From Aquimarina sp. (GTDB taxonomy: Bacteria > Bacteroidota > Bacteroidia > Flavobacteriales > Flavobacteriaceae): DNA of 9,257 bases. Shown piece by piece: positions 1 to 4,717 of this stretch. The position numbers and the translations under genes are program-made. Under the pieces are notes generated by a model. The model saw only the letters and a program-made list of their open reading frames with translations. It had not been told where the DNA came from and did not search any database. Location of the stretch: NCBI GenBank assembly GCA_020628975.1, contig JAHDEF010000061.1:1-9257 (forward strand). Reading direction: 5' to 3'. The stretch's first letter is position 1, and the number at the start of each line of letters is the position of its first letter.

Positions 1-98
1 TAACTAAATTATATGCATAATTTTTATCAGTCCCCAAGAATAATACTTGATCCCATAAACTGCACATAGATTTTATGGGGGATCAACGGGGATCAAAG
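1..98. repeat. Repeat-rich non-coding stretch with interrupted palindrome and tandem GGGGATCAA
   Basis: No credible ORF is present; the longest ATG frame on the plus strand (from 16) stops at 67-69. An imperfect inverted repeat pairs 47-59 (TTGATCCCATAAA) with 72-86 (TTTATGGGGGATCAA), the right arm having two extra G. The 9-mer GGGGATCAA occurs twice, at 78-86 and 88-96, one base apart and directly upstream of a candidate promoter. A CAAG/CTTG pair (35-38, 46-49) overlaps the left arm. No T-run follows the hairpin, so it is a poor terminator. The TAA at 1-3 could be the stop codon of a gene outside the window, but this cannot be tested here. Confidence 0.6.
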
Positions 99-128
99 TT
101 GTGGAGCGTTAAATATTAATTAATTTTG
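99..128 (+). promoter_or_regulatory. Candidate Bacteroidetes-type promoter pointing into a gene-free region
   Basis: TTG at 99-101 is followed after 19 nt by TAATTTTG at 121-128, a full match to the Bacteroidetes -7 pattern TAnnTTTG with acceptable spacing to a -33 TTG. Transcription would start near 133-137 and run rightward into a stretch with no ORF longer than seven codons after an ATG, ending at the terminator at 349-385. A tandem GGGGATCAA repeat lies just upstream. In AT-rich DNA the -7 motif also occurs by chance, so this is a candidate only. Confidence 0.35.
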
Positions 129-215
129 AAAATATAGAATTAGTTTTCGTCACCCCACACTTGTTGTGGATCTCATCAAGAATTTTAATTAAACTGTGTA
201 AACATATTTAATGAG

Positions 216-235
216 ATCCTGATTTTTATCAGGAT
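216..235. repeat. Perfect 8-bp hairpin ATCCTGAT-TTTT-ATCAGGAT
   Basis: Arms 216-223 and 228-235 are perfectly complementary around a TTTT loop. No T-run follows on either strand, so it is unlikely to terminate by itself. The same 8-bp arms recur in the terminator at 349-385 (354-361 and 373-380), so the two hairpins could cross-pair. The left arm also overlaps the 211-219 arm of a longer-range stem. Confidence 0.6.
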
Positions 236-270
236 GCTAGCCCCCAAGTTTTAAACTTGAGTAAAATAAA

Positions 271-298
271 CCTACAAGGTCAAAAAAGACCTTGCAGG
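271..298 (-). terminator. Hairpin with minus-strand T-rich tail; possible secondary terminator
   Basis: The arms 271-281 (CCTACAAGGTC) and 288-298 (GACCTTGCAGG) flank an A6 loop and pair at 10 of 11 positions. The odd pair (274/295) is A·C on the plus strand but a G·U wobble in minus-strand RNA. Read on the minus strand the stem is followed by TTTATTTTAC, which suits a terminator backing up the one at 349-385 behind the oxidoreductase gene. A related arm pair occurs in the palindrome at 4623-4695. Confidence 0.45.
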
Positions 299-347
299 AT
301 GTTCCATAATTATTCTGGTTGATACTATGTTAACGTAAGGCTGATCC

Positions 348-385
348 AAAAAAATCCTGATTTTTTCTTAAAATCAGGATTTTTT
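348..385 (-). terminator. Strong intrinsic terminator, probably bidirectional
   Basis: A perfect 16-bp stem (349-364 with 370-385) encloses the 5-nt loop TTCTT. Its core is TCCTGA/TCAGGA flanked by A- and T-runs, so each strand ends in a U-tract: 7 T on the minus strand (354-348) and 6 T on the plus strand (380-385). It begins 20 nt past the stop codon of the oxidoreductase gene and is its natural terminator. It would equally stop any rightward transcript from the 1-340 region. Confidence 0.85.
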
Positions 386-404
386 GATAGACATAATTTT
401 ATAA

Positions 405-1547
405 CTAGAAAACAAGCTCTTTTACTTTCTCTTGAACCTTTTCGGTAATATTTGCAGGAAAAGAACGATCGCCCATAAAAATATCGGCCATAGCCTCACT
501 AAAGCGCTGCCCATACTTTTTCAATAGTACATTTCGCACGGTTTTATGTTTGTAAAACCATTTTGATAATTTTAAAGAAGTAAGCAATTCTGGTACTAAC
601 TTCTCGTTTATTTTGCTTAAGTATAAACTTTCTGTTTTCTTTAAATCTAATGCTGCTTCAATAATCGCTTCTGCTACTAAATTACCGCTGTAAATAGCAT
701 TAGAAATTCCTTCTGCTGTAATTGGATCAGCAAAACCGGCTGCATCACCTATCAAAAAGACGTTCCGTTTTACAAAACCGTCTGTTCTTGGTGAAACAGG
801 AATTTGAAAGCCGTGTTTACTTATACTCTTAATATCTTTTATTCCTAACTTTTCAATATAGTTTTGGCAAAGTTCATGCAAGTTTAATTTTTTCTTTTGA
901 AACACCCCTACCCCTATGGATAAATGGTTTTTCTTAGGAAAATTCCATGCATAACCCGCTGGTACAGCATCAATATCGAATCTTACTTCATTAGAAAATT
1001 TAGCATATTCTTCATCACTTACCTCAACTTCATATTCTAGAGCAGGAATCATGGTACGGGTTTCTTCTTTCCAACCTGCCATTTTGGCGATAGGGCTATA
1101 AGCACCGTCGGCTGCAATGATACATTTCGCTGCTACTTCTTCTCCTGTCGTTATTATTGATGTAGTACCATTATCATTAAATACTAATTCTTTAACTTCT
1201 GTTCCTTCTAATAATGTAATACCGAATTCTTTTGCCTTTTGTATTATTAGGTGATCGAATGAATCGCGCATAATCATACTTATTATAGGCTGCTCACGTT
1301 CTGTACGAAAGTGCAATTTCTTCCCTAAATAAATATCTACGGTATGAAATTCTTTTTCAACAACTTCTGAAATATCAAAAGACATATTTTTTCTTCCGCG
1401 GTATACAAAACCTCCACCACATACTTTATAACGTGGTAGTGTTGCTTTTTCTATTACTACGGTAGAAAATCCTGCTTTAGCCAATTTTAGGGCTGCAGAG
1501 GCTCCTGAAGGACCACTTCCTACAATTGCTACATCAAACTTCAGCAT
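405..1547 (-). CDS. Geranylgeranyl reductase family FAD-dependent oxidoreductase
   Basis: The 380-residue product is a flavoprotein of the geranylgeranyl reductase branch of the PHBH-type FAD monooxygenase fold. Visible motifs are the Rossmann dinucleotide motif GSGPSG (10-15) with an acidic residue ending strand 2 (VIEK, 31-34), KVCGGG (41-46), the RxxFD region (94-98), the DG fingerprint AADGAYS (145-151), the family motif PAGYAWNFPK (196-205), and the FAD-pyrophosphate motif GDAAGFADPITAEG (267-280). Length and motif order are complete. The family reduces isoprenoid double bonds in lipids, quinone side chains or pigments; the substrate here is unknown and no bacteriochlorophyll genes are nearby. 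It lies 72 bp after umuC with no clear terminator between, and its own promoter is weak at best (TAATTTTC at 1571-1564). It ends at TAG, followed by the 348-385 terminator. Family assignment is firm; the reaction is not. Confidence 0.9.
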   Translation of the reverse strand: MLKFDVAIVGSGPSGASAALKLAKAGFSTVVIEKATLPRYKVCGGGFVYRGRKNMSFDISEVVEKEFHTVDIYLGKKLHFRTEREQPIISMIMRDSFDHLIIQKAKEFGITLLEGTEVKELVFNDNGTTSIITTGEEVAAKCIIAADGAYSPIAKMAGWKEETRTMIPALEYEVEVSDEEYAKFSNEVRFDIDAVPAGYAWNFPKKNHLSIGVGVFQKKKLNLHELCQNYIEKLGIKDIKSISKHGFQIPVSPRTDGFVKRNVFLIGDAAGFADPITAEGISNAIYSGNLVAEAIIEAALDLKKTESLYLSKINEKLVPELLTSLKLSKWFYKHKTVRNVLLKKYGQRFSEAMADIFMGDRSFPANITEKVQEKVKELVF

Positions 1548-1619
1548 ACTTCAAAATTTTTGGGAAAATTAAGTAAATTATAGCTTTTAAACAGCTGTTC
1601 GTATTATAATATTTGATCA

Positions 1620-2888
1620 CTACGTTGCCTTTACCGTAATAACATCGGCTAGCTTTGTGGTGTATTTGGGAGATAAACGCTGTTGACGCATTTTCCAAGT
1701 GCGATCTAAATCTTGACTAGCCAGCTTTAATTTATTGCCTCCTATCTTTTTATTAAGCGTATCGATAGCTTTCATTAAAGGCTTGTGACGCGTGTCTGAA
1801 TTTGTGAATAAATTCATTTGCGTATTTTCTTCTGGTGTAAGTTCCATTACAATAACTCCAGCTTTTTTGTAGCTATAGCCTTCTTTAAAAATACGCTTTA
1901 AGCCTTGCGCTGCAAACTTTGCTAATTCAATGTCTGAGTTCGTTGTATATGGAAATGTTACTACCGTACTACCATAATAAGGTAACTCGCCTTTTTTATG
2001 CTTATTTGTTTTTACAAATACTAGCATTGCATGACAACAAGATTTCTGTTTACGCAATTTAAGACCACAAATTGCAGCAAACGTAATTACACGTTCCTTT
2101 ATATATTCATAATCTTTATAATCATAATCGAAAGAACGCGTGGTAGCTATATGCTTTTTGTCAACATAGTCTTTATCCAAATCTAAGGTGGGTTTACCTT
2201 CTAAATCTCTTTTTAGTCTTAAGCCAACGATAGACATATTTTTTCGTGTCCATTCATCGCTTAATTGTGTGAAATCGAATGCTTTTTTCACATGCATTGC
2301 CGCTAAGCGCTTTTGATTACCTTTACCTACGCCCCATATATTTTCTACTGGTAACCATTTTAAAGCTTTAATGCGTTTTTCTTCAGTATCTATAATATGT
2401 ACTCCTGTGGTTTGCTTTCGGTATTTTTTGGCAATGGTATTCGCTACTTTTGCTAGGGCTTTGGTAGGTGCTAAACCTATACTTATAGGAATCCCTGTGG
2501 CGCGTGTTACGGTTTTTCGAATTTCAATCATGTATGCTTCTACATCTTTGTAAGTATCAAAGTTTTCAAATTTTAAGAATGCTTCGTCAATACTATAATT
2601 TTCTACTTGATCAGTAAATGTGCGTAGTATTTTAATAACTCTACCGCTCATATCGCCATATAAAGCATAGTTGGATGAAAATATGTGAATACCCTTTTGC
2701 TGAAACTCTTTTTCATATTTAAATGCAGGTGCCCCCATTGGGATTCCTAATGCTTTTGCTTCGTCGCTACGAGCAATCACACAGCCATCATTATTCGATA
2801 ATACAGCAATAGGCTTGCCTACCAAATCGGGGCGAAAAACACGCTCGCATGAGGCATAAAAGTTATTACAATCAACTAATGCATACAT
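1620..2888 (-). CDS. umuC: UmuC, catalytic subunit of translesion DNA polymerase V
   Basis: This 422-residue Y-family DNA polymerase copies past DNA lesions together with processed UmuD. From memory, E. coli UmuC is also 422 residues, and the key positions coincide: D6 in the opening DCNNFYASCE motif, D101 and E102 in YSIDEAF (98-104) as metal ligands, and Y11 as the steric-gate residue. The palm/fingers domain spans roughly 1-170, with an HhH-like WLPVENIWGVGKG at 178-190, the little-finger domain at about 240-350, a beta-clamp-binding motif QMNLF at 357-361, and the C-terminal block SPKYTTKLADV (406-416) typical of the DUF4113 tail. All catalytic residues are intact. The ATG lies 1 nt after the umuD stop (TAA-T-ATG), implying translational coupling. 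Confidence 0.97.
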   Translation of the reverse strand: MYALVDCNNFYASCERVFRPDLVGKPIAVLSNNDGCVIARSDEAKALGIPMGAPAFKYEKEFQQKGIHIFSSNYALYGDMSGRVIKILRTFTDQVENYSIDEAFLKFENFDTYKDVEAYMIEIRKTVTRATGIPISIGLAPTKALAKVANTIAKKYRKQTTGVHIIDTEEKRIKALKWLPVENIWGVGKGNQKRLAAMHVKKAFDFTQLSDEWTRKNMSIVGLRLKRDLEGKPTLDLDKDYVDKKHIATTRSFDYDYKDYEYIKERVITFAAICGLKLRKQKSCCHAMLVFVKTNKHKKGELPYYGSTVVTFPYTTNSDIELAKFAAQGLKRIFKEGYSYKKAGVIVMELTPEENTQMNLFTNSDTRHKPLMKAIDTLNKKIGGNKLKLASQDLDRTWKMRQQRLSPKYTTKLADVITVKAT

Positions 2889-2889
2889 A

Positions 2890-3336
2890 TTAAAATGATT
2901 TTATGGTATGTTTTACTATACCCCAAACTAAAAAATCATTGTCTTCGGTGACTTTTATAGGCTGATATTTTTCGTTGGCAGGAATTAACCAACAACAGTC
3001 CTTTTCTATTTTTATTTTTTTTAAGGTAAACTCTCCATCAACATAACAAACTGCAATATTTCCATTCTGAGGAATAGCACTTTTATCGACAATTAGTAAA
3101 TCGCCATCATCAATACCAATATCTTTCATTGAGTCACCTGCTACTCTACAAAAAAAGGTCGACGATGGATGCTCAATAAACTCTTTATTAAGATCAATCG
3201 CATTTTCTTCAAAATCACTTGCTGGAGAAGGGAAACCTGCTTTAACACTTGTACTTACTAATGAAAAAGAAGCTGCATCTGTTTTTTTAGATGCCGATCG
3301 AATATTTATTATTTGTGTTTCTTCTTTCTTTTGCAT
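2890..3336 (-). CDS. umuD: UmuD, self-cleaving LexA-like subunit of DNA polymerase V
   Basis: This 148-residue S24-family protein cleaves itself when stimulated by RecA filaments; the shortened UmuD' pairs with UmuC. The cleavage site is the A33-G34 bond in VKAGFPSPASD (31-41). The catalytic dyad is Ser69 in GDSM (67-70) and Lys106 in DGEFTLKK (100-107). DGDLLIVD (77-84) is also conserved. Both catalytic residues sit 9 positions later than in E. coli UmuD (S60, K97), reflecting a slightly longer Lys/Thr/Ser-rich N-terminus. There is no N-terminal helix-turn-helix, so this is UmuD rather than a LexA repressor. It is the first gene of the umuDC operon. The ATG at 3336 gives the only sensible start, and a 10-bp inverted repeat lies 16-51 bp upstream. 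Confidence 0.95.
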   Translation of the reverse strand: MQKKEETQIINIRSASKKTDAASFSLVSTSVKAGFPSPASDFEENAIDLNKEFIEHPSSTFFCRVAGDSMKDIGIDDGDLLIVDKSAIPQNGNIAVCYVDGEFTLKKIKIEKDCCWLIPANEKYQPIKVTEDNDFLVWGIVKHTIKSF

Positions 3337-3351
3337 TTCTGTATCTGTTTC

Positions 3352-3387
3352 ATTTATACGATTTACTGATAAGAATTTCGTATAAAT
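3352..3387. promoter_or_regulatory. 10-bp inverted repeat upstream of umuD; candidate operator
   Basis: ATTTATACGA (3352-3361) and TCGTATAAAT (3378-3387) are perfect inverted copies separated by 16 nt, about 16-51 bp upstream of the umuD ATG. No convincing -7 box is visible. The best spacing match is TTTG at 3420-3417, then 18 nt, then TAATTCAG at 3398-3391, which would put the start of transcription in the first arm, where a repressor could block it. The arms do not resemble the E. coli or Bacillus LexA boxes. If transcribed they could instead form a leader hairpin. Confidence 0.4.
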
Positions 3388-3523
3388 ATGCTGAATTATT
3401 TTTTGCTAGTCTAAGGCAAAAAAACCAATCGCAGCCTAAGTTACGGTTGCTTTTTCAACGAAAGAATAGTGAAAAAGAAACGGCCGATAGGTGAAATTTT
3501 TGTTAGTAAATCGTATTAGAGCC
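3388..3523. other. Intergenic stretch between the umuD leader and the 71-residue gene's terminator
   Basis: No credible gene is seen. A plus-strand reading frame covering 3291-3494 begins inside umuD on the opposite strand and has no promoter match or family signature, so I treat it as spurious. The block at about 3421-3490 is slightly richer in G+C than its surroundings and holds a short weak hairpin (GTTG at 3446-3449 with CAAC at 3456-3459) and the palindrome CGGCCG at 3481-3486. Confidence 0.4.
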
Positions 3524-3556
3524 AAAAAAACACTTTTACTAAATGCAAAAGTGTTT
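3524..3556 (-). terminator. Intrinsic terminator of the 71-residue membrane protein gene
   Basis: AAACACTTTT (3528-3537) and AAAAGTGTTT (3547-3556) form a perfect 10-bp stem with a 9-nt loop. Read on the minus strand the stem is followed by four more T (3527-3524), giving a continuous T7 run. It lies 26 nt past the stop codon of the 71-residue gene and separates that gene from umuDC. The plus-strand side lacks a comparable T-run directly after the stem. Confidence 0.8.
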
Positions 3557-3582
3557 ATATTCCTTTTCTATATTATGATAGT

Positions 3583-3798
3583 TTATTCTACTGCTTCAAA
3601 ATTACGCGTTTTGAAGTAAGTATATATTTTAAACACTCCCCAAACAATAATGGCAACTGCCATGGCAATTCTCCATTTTGGCATAGCTGTACCGCTTAAT
3701 ATTTGATAAAAACGAAATCCGCCAAGTACTATAAAAAGCAATCCCCATATTAAATCAGATGAGCGATGTGGGGAAGTCTGTGGTGTTTCCATAGACAT
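3583..3798 (-). CDS. Small two-helix membrane protein of unknown function
   Basis: I do not recognise a family. The 71-residue product has a polar N-terminus (1-14), a first hydrophobic segment at about 15-34 (DLIWGLLFIVLGG onward), a short linker with Pro40-Lys41-Trp42, a second segment at about 43-61 (IAMAVAIIVWGVFKIY), and a charged tail. This fits a small integral membrane hairpin. The reading frame stays open to a TTG at 3810, but I chose the ATG at 3798 because a TATCTTTG box at 3828-3821 would start transcription at about 3814, leaving almost no leader for the TTG. A second ATG at 3792 is also possible. It is followed by its own terminator. Confidence 0.7.
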   Translation of the reverse strand: MSMETPQTSPHRSSDLIWGLLFIVLGGFRFYQILSGTAMPKWRIAMAVAIIVWGVFKIYTYFKTRNFEAVE

Positions 3799-3820
3799 AA
3801 ATATTTTCAATTGTATAACT

Positions 3821-3828
3821 CAAAGATA
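3821..3828 (-). promoter_or_regulatory. -7 promoter box for the 71-residue gene
   Basis: The minus strand reads TATCTTTG here, a perfect TAnnTTTG match, placed 23 nt before the ATG at 3798 and just past the stop codon (3837-3835) of the upstream 240-residue gene. No clean TTG is seen at the expected -33 distance. If real, this gene has its own transcript rather than depending on its upstream neighbour. Confidence 0.45.
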
Positions 3829-3834
3829 CGAATT

Positions 3835-4557
3835 CTAGGCGTTAAAGTACTTACTATTCCAGATCGCCGTATTAAAATTCTTACCTTTCATAAAGGCATA
3901 ATAAATAACAATAGCTACTACTGATTTAAACATAAATAAAAATTCTAAAAAGAAACCCATTGTTGCATTTTGAGCAGGGAAAAACATGCCATCGGGTATC
4001 AATAACGTAACTAAAAGGCTAACCCCTAAACACAGTACGGCTAAATTTTCAAAACTTTTAAAGCACCAAGCCCATGCTTTACGATACCAAGCCAAATCAT
4101 TACCCCATTTGTGTACAAAATAATAGTAGTCTTTTTTTATTGGAATAAATAAAAGAGGGTCATCGGCATTACTCAACTTAAACAATTTTGAAGGAGCCAT
4201 AATCTTAAATCCTCGGTATGAAGTATTATGCACACGTTCTAAATCTTTAACTTTTGAAATAGCCTCTTGCGGAATATCTCCTTTAAAATAATGTGAACTT
4301 AAAAAACGAAGCCGATAATTCACACAAATTTTTTCGATATCGTCAATATGAAAAATACAATCTTGATCTAGTTTTGAACTGTCGAAACGATTCGAAACTA
4401 TATTTGAAGGTTTTTCCTTTAAGCGGGATAGGATAGAAATATCTGATAGATACTGGTCTACCCAAATTTCTTCTAAGAAGTTATTTAACTCGTTAGTGGT
4501 TGGTACTTCTCTACCCTCTCGTAACTTTTCTTCTATATTCAAATTTCGCCAACTCAT
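3835..4557 (-). CDS. Unrecognised 240-residue protein with C-terminal membrane segments
   Basis: I do not recognise a domain. The N-terminal 150 residues are soluble in character, with an acidic/amide-rich helix region (22-38, containing NNFLEEIW), a charged central part, and an aromatic cluster DYYYFVHKWGNDLAWYRKAW (143-162). Two hydrophobic segments follow, at about 170-188 (LAVLCLGVSLLVTLLIP) and 202-224 (FFLEFLFMFKSVVAIVIYYAF), and a short polar tail ends in SKYFNA. This suggests a mostly cytoplasmic protein anchored by a C-terminal helical hairpin. There is no signal peptide. The ATG at 4557 lies 18 nt from a promoter candidate, and its stop is 7 nt before the promoter box of the next gene. 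Base composition resembles the neighbours, with no sign of recent transfer. Confidence 0.8.
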   Translation of the reverse strand: MSWRNLNIEEKLREGREVPTTNELNNFLEEIWVDQYLSDISILSRLKEKPSNIVSNRFDSSKLDQDCIFHIDDIEKICVNYRLRFLSSHYFKGDIPQEAISKVKDLERVHNTSYRGFKIMAPSKLFKLSNADDPLLFIPIKKDYYYFVHKWGNDLAWYRKAWAWCFKSFENLAVLCLGVSLLVTLLIPDGMFFPAQNATMGFFLEFLFMFKSVVAIVIYYAFMKGKNFNTAIWNSKYFNA

Positions 4558-4574
4558 ACCTTATCTATTTATCA

Positions 4575-4604
4575 TAAAGTTACGTTAGGAATTCGCATTA
4601 CAAA
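4575..4604 (-). promoter_or_regulatory. Promoter candidate for the 240-residue gene
   Basis: On the minus strand TTTG (4604-4601) is followed after 18 nt by TAACTTTA (4582-4575), which matches TAnnTTTG except at the last base. Predicted initiation near 4568 gives a leader of about 11 nt to the ATG at 4557, similar to the short leaders inferred for other genes in this window. Confidence 0.45.
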
Positions 4605-4620
4605 AGTTAAAAAATGATAT

Positions 4621-4695
4621 AAAAAAACTACCTGCAAAATATCTAATATGCTATTGTATATAGCTAGCTAAAGATGTGTTTTGTAGGTAGTTTTT
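4621..4695 (-). terminator. Long palindromic terminator behind pheT
   Basis: Arms 4623-4639 and 4679-4695 form a 17-bp stem (core CTACCTGCAAAA / TTTTGTAGGTAG) around a 39-nt loop, with one imperfect pair (4634/4684: G·U in plus-strand RNA, A·C in minus-strand RNA). Minus-strand RNA would end in a T7 run (4627-4621), suiting termination of pheT, whose stop codon lies 22 nt upstream. The plus strand also ends in T5. The loop holds a smaller hairpin, GCTAT (4650-4654) with ATAGC (4660-4664), and the palindrome TAGCTAGCTA (4661-4670). The long loop is unusual for a simple terminator. Confidence 0.7.
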
Positions 4696-4717
4696 AGTAT
4701 GTGAAAAAAGTAAATTA

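Larger units (their letters stand above)
134..385 (+). ncRNA. Putative structured non-coding RNA (hypothesis)
   Basis: The interval lies between a promoter match (99-128) and a strong terminator (349-385) and has no coding potential on the plus strand. It contains several possible stems: 155-159 with 165-169 (CCACA/TGTGG, 5-nt loop), 168-176 with 211-219 (GGATCTCAT/ATGAGATCC), 216-223 with 228-235 (ATCCTGAT/ATCAGGAT, TTTT loop), 245-251 with 253-259 (CAAGTTT/AAACTTG) and 271-281 with 288-298. The second and third stems share 216-219 and exclude each other. It matches no RNA family I recognise (not tRNA, 5S, tmRNA, RNase P or SRP RNA). The alternative is an inert intergenic region carrying the 3' ends of flanking transcripts. 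Confidence 0.22.

Noticed and set aside
1..404. tRNA, 5S rRNA, tmRNA, CRISPR array or phage attachment site in the left repeat-rich region
   Set aside because: No cloverleaf, no CCA-type 3' end, no regularly spaced identical repeats with spacers, and no integrase nearby.
2371..2553. Plus-strand frame inside umuC
   Set aside because: Fully antisense to a conserved gene with intact catalytic motifs and no features of its own.
2890..3336. LexA repressor instead of UmuD
   Set aside because: There is no N-terminal helix-turn-helix, the length is 148 residues, and umuC follows 1 nt downstream; all fit UmuD.
3337..3480. Classical SOS box upstream of umuD
   Set aside because: Neither a CTG-N10-CAG-type nor a GAAC-N4-GTTC-type site was found; only the ATTTATACGA inverted repeat is present.
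3291..3494. Plus-strand frame of 67 codons overlapping the umuD start region
   Set aside because: It begins inside umuD on the opposite strand, has no promoter match or family signature, and ends in a low-complexity Lys/Arg/Gln stretch. The hydrophobic beginning is what antisense of this Lys/Glu-rich region would encode.
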